Shown in pieces: positions 50,235-61,439 of a stretch of DNA of 64,000 nucleotides. Position 1 is the stretch's first letter. Each line of letters opens with the position of its first letter. The stretch spans positions 1,743,124 to 1,807,123 of the forward strand of contig VUYV01000090.1 in assembly GCA_008711295.1 (NCBI GenBank), given 5' to 3'. The translations under genes were made by a program, and so were the position numbers. Under the pieces are notes generated by a model. It saw nothing but the letters and a program-made list of their open reading frames with translations, searched no databases and was not told the DNA's origin. This DNA is from Anarhynchus alexandrinus. Taxonomy: Eukaryota; Chordata; Aves; Charadriiformes; Charadriidae.

Positions 50235-50293
50235 GTACGGGAAAATTGTATCCACAAAGGCAATTCTTGACAAAAACACAAATCAGTGCAAAG
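50235..50293 (+). CDS. RBMS3: RBMS3 internal coding exon: middle of RRM1 (partial gene)
   Basis: This 59-nt exon begins with G, which completes the split Pro codon from 23387-23388. It then encodes YGKIVSTKAILDKNTNQCK and leaves one G of the next Gly codon. In the RRM fold this is the beta2 strand and beta2-beta3 loop; the next residues should be RNP1 (Gly-Tyr-Gly-Phe-Val), whose exon is not in the window. NTNQ, rather than TTNK, supports RBMS3 over RBMS1 (recalled sequences). The acceptor is a long T-rich tract ending ATAG at 50231-50234; the donor GTACGT starts at 50294. The length is not a multiple of three, so skipping this exon would shift the frame and destroy RRM1. Confidence 0.95.
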
Positions 50294-50299
50294 GTACGT
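50294..50299 (+). promoter_or_regulatory. 5' splice site GTACGT of the 50235 exon
   Basis: The context AAAG|GTACGTG is an acceptable but non-optimal U2-type donor. It leaves a single G of a Gly codon, matching the expected RRM1 continuation. Confidence 0.88.
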
Positions 50300-51033
50300 G
50301 CAAAATGTCCACCCTGTGAGTTCATTGTCTGTTTGAATGATTGACTGGTGGCTTGACTGCCAAGGCTTTGCCTCCAACTATGCAATCAACATAATGTACG
50401 GTATATTACAAACATATTTAATAATGCCAAAGCTTTGAGTTGTGTTTCCAGTAACATTGCTCATTAATTTTTTTCATTAACAAACAAAATGAAAATCACA
50501 AATCAGAACAAGTATCAAATTGCTTCGGCAGAAAAGTAAATTACCTTCTAACCACATAGTGCTGTCTGATTTGAATGATATCATCAGTGATGCAAATTGA
50601 TTTCCTATATAAGAATGAGAAACCTTTGGGAAAAGTTTCCCAAGCAAAACCTGGTTTAATTTTTCTAGTTTTGTGAAGTCTTGGCCTACAGTGTTGGAAG
50701 AAGAAAATATTCTTTGACACAAATAGATCCACAAGTTGTGATACCAAGATATAAAAATGATTCCTCTTCCAGTTTTATGGTCTTAATTTGTCTGCTAATG
50801 TATGAAAACATTTTTTTTTAGTGAAATATAGCATGTTTTGTGTGTGTATGGCTATATTTGCCTAGATAAATATTGACTAACATGTCTAGTAGTACCTCAG
50901 GACTAGAATTGTTATTCATTTAGCAATCTGAAGAGCTATCAAGTCTATGGGGGAGAAACTCTGCTCTAAAATGACTCTGTAACTTTATACTAGTGGTATA
51001 CAGAATACTTTTGGAGTAACAGTATCAAATAGA

Positions 51034-51468
51034 GTGGGTTCTTCTGATAAGAAGCACATTCTGGACAGCATTTTATATGAGTTAGTGAAAAGAAAAAACA
51101 TTGCAGTACAGGAATATCTCATGAGTGGCCAGATAGCGTGTGAAGAGAAGAAGGAGAGGAAGACATTTGGGGAAATTATGAGATGGGGCAAAATCTTGCC
51201 AGCTGTACCAATGATGTTCTCGCAGTGTGTAGAAGTGTGTACCTTTACCTATTGTCTGCCACAACAGCATTCATTAGCCACTCAAGAGAAAAGCAGGCTG
51301 GAAGCCTGCAGTTCTAGTCTTAGAAAACTCCACCAATCCAATCAGTCACGGGCCATCATCAGAAGTGGCAGTGCCATGCATTTGCTTTTGCCTGGACATG
51401 CTTTTCCTTTCCTTGGAGCACTGTTCCAGCAGAAGTCTGATAACATCAGTCTGTCTGTATTTCTTTGA
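51034..51468 (+). other. Open frame of 144 codons, unrecognised
   Basis: The start is MGSSDKKHILDSILYELVKR, with a charged middle. No family is recognised. It overlaps the end of the opposing 268-codon frame by 127 bp. No splice sites link it to RBMS3, and it is probably chance. Confidence 0.12.
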
Positions 51469-52148
51469 ATATTACACCAGGAACAAAACCTGGGTTTTTT
51501 TTGGTGTGAGGTTTTTTTTTTTGTTTTGGTTGTATTATGAAGGTGTACCCTTGTGGGAAAAAGGGCTGGGCCAAGTGCAGAAAGTCCCCGCAGGGTGGCC
51601 AGCGGGGGATGCAGAGGTGAGTGCTGCAGTTTCAAAGCTGGGAGGAGATGGACGTTCCTGCCACTGGCTACTGCATGGCCAAGAGATTTGAGGTTTGGAG
51701 GCAAGGTGCAGCCTCGGGAGCTGTAGGGAGGGGGGGACCTGCAGCTAGATGGGGCTACAAAGGGGATGAGTGGCCTGAATGGGCTCTGAGCTGGTTTAAC
51801 AAGGAGGAAGAGTGCTGCGGTGAGATTGATGGGTCTTTGGGGTAGGAGCAATTGGGGATAGGGCTCTTGGGCAGGAAGGAGTTGGGGCTTAGGCCTAGGA
51901 CAGCTGGAGGGGCCTAAGCTGCTGATGTGAGGGGTGAGTGTGATCAGGTAGGTTGGGGTTACCTTGGGGCCGCTCTTCACTGTCTTACACTCCAACTTAG
52001 ACCTTCCTTTGGGGATGGGGACATGTAGGCCCTTGTCCCCGTTCTCACTACCATACAAGACTGAGGTGTTCTCTGTTCTCTCATAAGTCAACTCCATCCT
52101 TTTGTTACCTTTTTTTCTGAAATTTGTCCATCTGAAATGGCAACACAA
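51342..52148 (-). other. Longest open frame of the window (268 codons), probably not a gene
   Basis: The open frame runs over a segment (about 51540-52000) that is strongly G-rich on + and therefore C-rich on minus, which suppresses stop codons. The predicted product is rich in Pro, Leu and Ser, with tracts such as SSLGPSSCPRPKPQLLPAQE, and its ends are basic. I see no domain, signal peptide or membrane segment. It starts about 1.9 kb beyond the 50235 exon and is antisense to the gene. A single-exon lncRNA with this frame is possible; composition-driven chance is the simpler reading. Confidence 0.25.
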
Positions 52149-52842
52149 ATCAAGCAGATGGAGTTGGATTTGAACCAGGCTGTACGTTGAATAATGAGAT
52201 CAGGTCCATGGGAGAGAGAAATGTATTTTTCTCCACTGCTCTTGGTTGTCTGAGACTGCTGTGTTGTCAGTGTAGATGCTTCAGCTGGGTGCCTAAAGGC
52301 TGGTGGAGAGAATCGGGGGGAAGCATGCTCGATGATTGTTCTTAACTTTTTGTTCTGTTTTTAAATGCATGTTTGACTGGTAATCATTCCACAAATGTGG
52401 TGCCATGTGGTCAGAACTGCCTCTGTTCCCATTGCCAGCGGTAAACGAGGAATGGACCTGTTTGTGAAACACAAAATGTGAAGTGGAAAGATTGTAAAGA
52501 ATTTGAATGGTAGAATTTGAGAAAGAAAAACATCTGGGTTTGGTGTTCTTTATACTGTAGTTAGCTTTGAGATTATTGTAGTTAGGGGCCATATAACAGT
52601 GAGTTGGAATTTTGTAAAAGTTTGCTTTCATGCTGTTGTATTACACTGTAGGGTAGAGATATTTATTTGTATTTTCAAAGATGGATCTTTATGACATAAA
52701 TGGTGCCATTAAAAGATCGTAAACATAATTGGTTTTATTAACAGTATGCTTCGTGGCATAAAAAGAATAGACGTTTTGCTGCTTTAAATGCTGGGTACAA
52801 TTTCCTTTCTCTTCAGTAAGGCTGCCAAAAAAAAAGAGCTTC

Positions 52843-54220
52843 CCAGGAATCAGAAGTGGAAGGGACCTGCAGAGTTCAGGACCTGCCTCGGGGCAGGATC
52901 AGCTCTAACCCACTGCTGAAGGGTGTTTCTGTAACCTGCACTCAAAGGCCTCCAGCGGTGGAGATACCTCGAGATCCTCAGGCAATCTGTGATAGCGCTC
53001 CCTCTCCTTACTTATAATGAAGCGTTTTCTAATGTCTAACCCAAATCTCCCTTGATGCAATTTAAGCCTATTGCTTCTTTTCTTATCCCCAGTGGACATG
53101 CAGAACAGTTTATTCCTTTCCTCTTTGCAGCAAACATGTATATTTGAAGGCTGCTATGCGTCCGCTGTATCTTTTCCCTAGGCTGAACACTGGTCCTTTC
53201 ACTTTTTCCTTAAAGGCAGTTTGTTTTAATTTTCTGATTATATTGCACTTCGCTGGTGTCTCTCTAATTAGCTCGCTTACTTGAAGACCTTAGAGCCGGG
53301 CACAGGGTATCAGACAGTCTAAATCTTACCATTTTAAATAGAGTGGAGAGGTGATTTCATTTGTCTTTTCTGTGATCAGATGACTCTCCTCTTTGTTGAT
53401 ATATCCATGTAAATAACTGTGTGTATTTAAAATATCGAAACATTTCTGAGGCACAGGCTGTTGCATGAGAACAACAGTGCTGATTTATGCTAAGGGATTC
53501 TCTGCAGCCCCCGGTTCCGTTATTCTTTTCTCCAGCGCTGCTGCCAGCCAGTCGTTCCTTATTGTGTGCTCTGCTCTGTGCTGTTGATTATTCCCCTCCT
53601 AAGGCTAGTACTTTTCATTTGTCTGTATTGAATTTTATCCTATTTTTTTCCCGGCTACTCCTTAATTTGCCAAGATTATTCTCAAATCTTAAGTCTCTGG
53701 AGTGCTTGCAGCACTTACTTCTTTAGTATCCTCTTCACAGTTAATAAATGATTTCTCTAATCCACTGGACAAGATAATTTGGAAAAGACTGAATAATAAC
53801 AGACCTGGGGAAGACTTTTGAGGAAACCCTCTCACTACAGCAGGTAGTGCAACACTGGGCCACTGAGAACTTCTTTTTTAAATTGGATCTGCTAATCAGT
53901 TTGGCACCTGCATCGCAGCAGTTTTAGCTAGATCCTATTTCTCCCATCTGTCTCTCAAGTTATGAGAGACAACCAAGGGTTAACTAAAATATATAGTACT
54001 TACCTATCCATAAGACTAGTTACCTACTTCTAGATGGAAGTATAATGCGACATTATTTATTCTTGCTAAATCCATGCTGCATGGTACTAATCACCTGTTA
54101 CCTCTGAGGGTCTGTGAATGGATTAATATGACTATTTGCTCTAAGATTTTTTCCAGAAGTTGAAACTAGGTTAAAGTGTCTCTAAACCACTGGGACCTGC
54201 ATCAATTCCTTTTAAAAACA
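52843..54220 (-). mobile_element. Decayed CR1 LINE: RT segment to 3' end, antisense to RBMS3
   Basis: Read on the minus strand from 54220 down: a TMQHGFSK block (54062-54085), the RT 'QHGF' motif; RIKFNTDK-stop-KVL near 53603-53640, matching the 'FNxDKCKVL' motif with the Cys codon now a stop; then the CR1 C-terminal block at 52905-53099 (KLHQGRFGLDIRKRF, YHRLPEDLEVSPPLEAFECRL). It ends in 'ggaagggacctgc' near 52860, the 3' terminus. Many stops and shifts show that it is old and inactive. Confidence 0.85.
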
Positions 54221-57200
54221 AACAAAACAAAGAAAAAACCCAGGCATTTCATTTGTTCCTTTCCAGTCTTCTGGATCTCATTCACCTTCTGCAAAGCATG
54301 AGATATCTGATTAAAGGAACACATCATCCTGTGATGTTTATACAATGCAGTAGGATGGATGAAATTCAGGGAGATGACAGAAGAAGTTATCACATGATTG
54401 GAGATTTCAGAATCTATTTCAGTGTCATTTGTGTGTTGACCAAGGTATAGAATAGAGCTGAAGGTGAAAAATAGTTAATATAGCAAAGACGTTATTTCAA
54501 ATGTCCCATGCATCAATGTGCAGCTCTGTTAAAATAGGCCACTGCTTAGCAAGAAGTGTTGGGTTTCCTTTTGGAAAAATGAGGAAAACACTCTGCAATG
54601 GACTTTAAGTCATTCTCCAGTATTCCTCAGATTTTTAAAAAGATACCCACTACATTCCTGTCGTGCTAAGGAATAGTGTTATCTGAGGATTTCTCCCTGG
54701 TATGAATTAAGCAGTTGGGTCTAAAGTAATCATATATGCTGCAAGGGAGTTCACTAGGGAAACCTTTTGACGTAACCTCTCATTTTCAGATTGCTCTTTG
54801 TTGGTGGCATAACTGCTAAGTGAGGCAGAGGAGAAGCAACAATCACCCTGTAATAGAACAATATATAAAACAAAATAAGCGCAGTCATGACAAAATGGCC
54901 AGAAATCACTGAACAAAACAGGGAACAATCACATATGGAGAATAATGAAAAACAGACACATGATTCATTCAGACGTTCAAACACAAAAACCCTATAATGA
55001 ACAAGTCGGAGAGTTTTGGCTGCTTTTGCTTTTCCCCGTTCCCTCCCCTCTTTCCCTCTCCCCCTCGCGCATTTCCCTTCTGGGTCTACTGTATTTGCTA
55101 ATTTAAAAAGTAGGGGAAATAAAATAAAAGAAACCATTCAAGAGAAGAATTAATCTGAAACGCGGAGACTCTTCTCTTTCCAGCCCTCGCCCCCTGCCCT
55201 CCCCAGACTGGCTTGCCTTTGATAGACCTACGTGCTTAGAGCCGAGGGAATGAGTAATGGTTGTTTCACAGTACAGTTTCCATACCTCATAGCAATGGAA
55301 TACAGAACAGTTAATCTGCCAAATACACAAGCCCGTTTCTTAGGGTATGAATTACTGTCATCTGCATCTGCCCTTGCAGACACTTTAATTGCATGCATGC
55401 AGATTTACTTCCTGGTTTAATCAGGAGCTCGCATGATTTTTGAGCATTTCGCTAGGACCGAGAAGATGAGCATGGGAGAATGACTGGAAGTCCAAAATCC
55501 CACCTGTGGGATTTTTTTTTTAATAAAGAAAACCTATGAATCACAGTAATGTGTAGGAGACAAACACTTCAACTGCATATTCTTCATTTTATGTATATTT
55601 TTTCAAACCATGCGTGACTTGATTTGTTGAATAGCAGTATTTGTCTTGGGAGAGAAATGTGCCTAACATGATGAGGGGAACTACAGAGACTCTATTTATA
55701 ATTTTAATATTTCATTATGACATTTTTCTTGTTGAGAAATGTTAGCAATGATCTATTCGTTTTTAAAATTCGAAAACTGAGGATGCAGATATGCAGTCAT
55801 TAGGATTGCGATGGGTTTACGGTAAAAAAAATGTCATGAGGTCATCTGTGTTAACCCACCATATATCACATACAATTTTATTTCTCCGGTTGCCGTGCTG
55901 TTTTTAGACCAGGACTTAAAATTTACCATGACCTATTTTATAAATTGAGAGTTTATTTGTGTAACAAAAATGGGATAACTGGAGGCTTACTGTAAGTGTT
56001 GCAGATAATTGGAATGGCATGATAAAGGGCTGCTTCATATCTCCCAAAAGGAGTCTGTCCTGCCATGTGTCAGTGGTGCTACTCATCTGCTTAAGTTCAC
56101 CAGCATCCCTAAGTACCCTAATGTATTGAAGCTTAATGAGCAGGAGGCTTCTGCTCCGGTATTCTGATAAACAAAGCTTATAAGCATATAGTAGATATAC
56201 CTTCTGGTGGACGTTGCACCAAATATTTTCATGACTTTAAATTTTAGAAAGTAATTTTTTTGAACATATTCTATGAAGACTAAATGTTGTTTGTGATCAT
56301 ATGAAATTATGCATTTTCACTATATTTATTAATTCCTGTTATACTTGAGATGGCACAATTTGGTTGTGACTAGCAACATGAAGCAAGTCCATGTAAAACA
56401 ATAAGCTACTGAAGAGTGAGCTAAGCTGCATAGAAAGCTATTTAGTTAATAAATTTTATTTATTGGGAATAAGCTCGAATTGCAATAACTGTGCTGTGTT
56501 ATTTATGATTCTCAGAATTGCCATTTTGAGAGAGAAAAAAAATCCTGCCAAGTAGGTCTGTGCCTGATCGCAGACTGTAAACTGTTCACACTAGGAGGGC
56601 ATGCACAGCGTGCTTCAAGGGGAAATGGATCTTGTAGAAAGTAAATAATTTGTAAAACAGACTTGTTTAATTTTGAAACTCTAGACTTGTGTAAAAAATA
56701 AATCAATACTATTTTTGATGCCGGGATAGACAATAGATGTGGTGATTTTTTTGTGCGTTAGTTTTGTTTGTTTGTTTGCATTTCATTTTTTTTTCTTTTT
56801 TTTTGATCCATTCCAAAGTTTTATGTAATCAGTGGCATAATAGTTCACAAGTTATTAAAAGTGTAGCAATATGGAATATTTTTATCCGGCAGGTTTTCCC
56901 ACAGTGAGGCATTTGTGAAGGCTGGAGAGGTGCTGAGCGTGGGTAAGCGCTTAGCAAGTTTTACGTATGGCTCTGCTGATCCCTCTCACTACTGACCCGT
57001 AGCAGCCCCAACTAATCTGGTCCTGGGTCTCCTGAACAGAGAGCACAAACTGTACTGAGTTGTGCCAATTTTGGTTAGCAAGCCAACTGATAAACCCACA
57101 TCTCCTGAGTTAGCTGTGCTAAGTTTTTTGATAACAAGAGATACATTTAAATATCATGAGGTTAGTTGTTTAAAATTTGTTTTAAGGTTTTTTTTTTCTG

Positions 57201-59334
57201 TTTTTTGAAACTTAATTTCACTTCTGTGTCTTTTGTAAGTAAAGGTTGAGATTTTTTTTTCCTGTTTAAATTAGAAAATGATATGGCTTTGTAATCACAT
57301 GAGACTAGGAGCCAAGTCTTTAGGAAAAATACCTACGGGACACATCTAAACACCCTAAAGGCAGGCATACATCAAAATAGTATGAAAAGAATTGCCAGTA
57401 AGAAACCATGAGGTTGTTTACTCACAAATAAGTGTTTTAAGTTCACACCCTACCTTATCAAATGAAAGCTTGTTTGATCTACAGGCTCATGAGCTATGAT
57501 GCTCTGTAAATCTGACCATTTTAAGAAGTTATCAGAAACTAGACGGGGGAGAAAAAAGTGCCTGCATATATTCAAAAATACATATGTAGCTATCTCCTTG
57601 AACTTACAGTTGATGTGTTTATGGATGTTTAGGTAACATAAAGAAGCAATGGCTCTCACTGAGAGCGTGTGATGCCGTTGGGTGAGCTACTTTCCTGGCA
57701 CCTGTTGGGTTGGCCAGCAGGCGTTATATGTGTCTTGGCAAATGCGCGAGCGTTTTCAAAAATCTGGCTTTAGCTTGGAGGTAGAGATTCTCCAATTTGT
57801 GTGTTTTTTGAATGCTTTCCACATCTGCTGTAGTGAAACAGGAAAGGGTTTGATGAGTCGTGCTGAGCAAGTCGCCATAGCTGGCACTGGTGGCTGCCCT
57901 GCCACAGTGAGGACTCTGACACGTACCCGCATCCACGTCTGCAAAACGTTGCTGCACCTCACCAGACATTCTTCACTGCATCTAAACAGTGCTCTGTCTC
58001 AAGCAAGTCCTCTAAAAATTGCTTATTGAGTTTAAAGCCAGGTCCTCTACAGAGGAAACTCCTTTCTAATTAGTTCCCCAGACACTTTCTTAAACGGCTT
58101 CTTTGCAATTAAGGAAAATATTTCCTGGGTCATTATCTTTTCATAAATGAACTCATGGCCTAGCAAATATTTTCTGTAAGGACACCCAAGATGCTCAAGT
58201 ATTCTGTGACATATCTAATCTGTGATTATTCTTAATTTACTGCTTCCAAAATTTGCAGGCCCATATCACTGGCAAATAATTGGTTTAATTTTGTTTCCTT
58301 CCAGAGAAATAAAAAAGTAAAATTTCCATTTATACACAGTGATTAATGTTTTGATTCATTGGTCTGTATAAAACTTTGCCAATAGCTTGGCATGTGTTTG
58401 AAGTGCATTTTGGGACTGGGTAATGTTAGTAGGCTCTTAGTGGTCTCAGCAGACTTGGAAATATGTATTTCATATCACAGAAGTGAGCAGAAGAGAAATT
58501 TTTTTTTCCTCTTTGAACAGCGGCTCATAATCAGCTTTGTTGAAAGCTTACTTGTAACACGTTGGCTTTTTCAACTGTCTTGCAGAATCACTTTGCTTTA
58601 ACTTTTTTTCTCTGACACATTGATACAGCATCTCATATATCAGTAGGCCCGTTAGGCCTCTGGTTGCTTGAAGGTGGGTCATGTCTCCCAAAAGGGGTGG
58701 TGCTCTGCCGAGAAGTTGGTGTCTCTAAAGTCTCAAGACCTTCAGCGCAGCAGCTGACCTGTGGAAAGCCCCAGGCAGAGGAGGACAGTGCCCGGCTGCT
58801 TAGTTTTGCTACAGCCGACTCCATTACGTGCTCTCAGAGTATACGGCATATGCAAAACGAATGCTTACTTGATATAGTGACAATTTGATAATAAATCCAA
58901 TCGGCAGACTCTTATTGAACACAGGTACTCGACAGGAACCATTCTGAATCATACTGAGATCTGTTAATTATAGCGTGACTCCACTTCTGCGGTATGCCAG
59001 CAATCAGAGAAGTCACCGTTCGCATTTTCCCCTATTAGTGCGCATCCCTGGCTTTTGTTTAGAAGAGTAGAACTCTCTTACCCAAGTGAATTAAGTAAAT
59101 GTTCTCTTTCTTGGTAGATAATATACTGTGAAAGTAAAACACTAATAGACCGTGCCATCATTTTTATTAAATCTGTCTTCCTGGGTATTTGAGGGCTGCC
59201 TGTCTAGAGATGGCGTAGGTTTGCTGGAGTAGGAATGTATGTGCAACACAGCAGAAAAATCATAACCTCTGGCAATAAACGTGTAGCTCCCTCAACGCTG
59301 AACAAAAAACCCACCCACACCAGTTCTAGGGAAG
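54221..59334. other. Intronic stretch, nothing recognised
   Basis: No dispersed repeat was recognised. A pyrimidine-rich segment lies at 55020-55080. A 127-codon minus frame at 54754-55137 has a low-complexity product. The (GTTT)n repeat is at 56761. Confidence 0.55.
56761..56778. repeat. (GTTT)n simple repeat
   Basis: About four GTTT units lie next to further T-rich low-complexity sequence up to about 56806. Confidence 0.85.
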
Positions 59335-59490
59335 GAAGTGGTGGGCATTATTATTACTCCATCTATTTAGGTTATGGTAGCCGTAGAGCAATAAAGCTCT
59401 AGGTGCTAATCGACGGTACATTAAACAATTGTACAGTACAAAAATTAATTAAAAGACAACCTTGTCCTATGGACTTTGCAGCCCAGGGCT
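59335..59490. repeat. MIR/L2-like old repeat relic
   Basis: 'attattattactccatctatttagg', 'gctctaggtgctaat', 'gtacagtacaaa' and 'aaaagacaaccttgtcct' occur in the order of a widespread amniote relic ('...cctaggagcc...gtgctaggcgctgtacaaac...aaagacagtccctgccc'). It is highly diverged. Confidence 0.5.
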
Positions 59491-61439
59491 TTGAAAAAGA
59501 CCAGTATCCACAATTAATGTTAGGTACTGTGAGTAATCTTTTGACTTTGAATGGAGTTGAATAACTTCTTTTAAAAATACTGAATCCTCCAAAAAAGAAA
59601 ACCCCAAACCAGTCTTTCAGCTCTCCTGAGAATAGTCATACATTTGGATAACATTTAGCGAGTTTTTTTCAACTCAGAATGTTTTGAGGAGAGCTAAATT
59701 TATATATGAGAAAAGGAGGAGGCCATGTTAGGGGTGGTAGAAATGACTCTCCTACTTGGTGAAATAGTTTTTGTCTGACTGGGTCTTCCTCAGGACCAAT
59801 GATCGGCTGATGTTTTCTTCCATTAGATGGCAGTGGTGTGATGTGTGGTTTCTCCGGACCCCCAACTTACAAATTTGATTAAAAAATTACAAATGGTTCC
59901 ATTTTCCTTTGGGGTTTTGTTTTTTTCTTTTTTTTTTTAATCTCTTAGTTTGGTGTATAATTTCAGGGTCTCCAAGCTCTCAACTTTTTTATTCATGTAG
60001 AATTTTACAACTTATTGGCCAGTTTCAAGCAAATGTGCCAAAAGATTGGGACTTTCAAATACAACCAAGTTAAAAACTTTCAGAAAACAGGCAGCTGCGT
60101 AGAGTGGAGACTCAGTGCTCCCATAGAAGGAAATGCAGGGTGGGTTTAGTTTTAATCTGCTTAAAGTAACCACGGTGAAGCACTACTTGTTCATGTATGG
60201 TGGAGCCAGAGCTTGTTCTGGTTTTGCCCATCAAGGAGTTTGGGAGGGAGGTATGGGTATTGAGTTACTGCAGCAAGTTGTGGCATCACAGCTGGGATAG
60301 GACATGGGCAGAAACAAGAAAGATAGGGCTCAAATGTATAAGAACACGGGCTTTGTTCGGTTCATTGCTCGTAGAATATTCTGTTTTATCCTAAACAAAG
60401 GAGAAAACCAGAAGTTTAATTATTTTTTTTCTCCTATGATCTCTATAAAGATCTTTCAGCCGCGTGCCCTTGTTGCTTGTGGTATTAGTCGTGGTGTTGT
60501 TGTTTATTAACTTATTAAATATGGAGCAGTAAACACCATTTATTTTTAAATGAATTAAAATGGACTTGTTGCCCTTCATGGCTTTTTATTAATTGAATAT
60601 TTTTGCTAAGCTGTCTGCTTTCAGAGCAAAGGTTGCAGCCAGGAGATGGGGGTCAATGGGACCTCCATTTAAATGCATGTTATCTCTATGTTAATTGCCT
60701 GCATATTTAACCAACCAACCATGTCGTTTTGCAGAAAGTAAAGGTTTTTGTGGTCAACCTTTAATCATGAAACAGCAAGAAAATGTCTGAGTGACCTGGT
60801 TTGCCTGAGGTATCTTGTCAGTCACTTCAGCTCACAGTAAATTGCAGGGTAAATTCCACATAATTGATGGAATGTATCTTTAAAAAAAAAGCCCTCAAAC
60901 TGGGGAAGAAATCACTGTTCAAAATTTTAGTGTTTAATTTTTGTTTATTTGTTGCACGTTGTCTTAGTAGTTATTTCCTTTTTAATAAAACCAGATTTTA
61001 TTGCTAGTATAGATACTTATTTGAGAAGAAAGTCATGGAACAGACATTAAGTATGCCTTGAGTTTTGGAGACAGATACATATTTATCAGGTTGGGTGAAT
61101 GTGATTTCTTACTTCAGAAAGAATTGCATAGCTACTGCTTGCCATGCTCTACTTTCTTGGGCTGTTACTGTAGAACTGTTAAAATAGTTACGCTTAAAGC
61201 AGAGGGTATATGCCGTGCAACAAGCCCTTCTGAGGCTGCTGGGATTAATAAGCCTCTGTTTTGGGACTCTGCTGTGTTTTCTCTAGTGTCTAGTCATGAG
61301 ATTGAGTTTTTGGAACTTAAAATATTTGAGATTGCTACCTCTGTCGAATTTGTTTGAACAGGGTCAGTTGATTCAAAAGTTATGGGAAAGGACAGTCTGA
61401 CAGGGAAATATATGTAGCTATTTCTGCAGTATATTCTTT
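59491..61439. other. Intronic stretch, nothing recognised
   Basis: T-rich tracts near 59920-59940 and 60420; otherwise unremarkable. Confidence 0.55.

Noticed and set aside
52905..53099. 64-codon minus-strand open frame as a host gene
   Set aside because: It matches the CR1 ORF2 C-terminal block and is part of the decayed LINE.
54754..55137. 127-codon minus-strand open frame with hydrophobic stretches
   Set aside because: The product is low-complexity and driven by a pyrimidine-rich tract; no support as a membrane protein.
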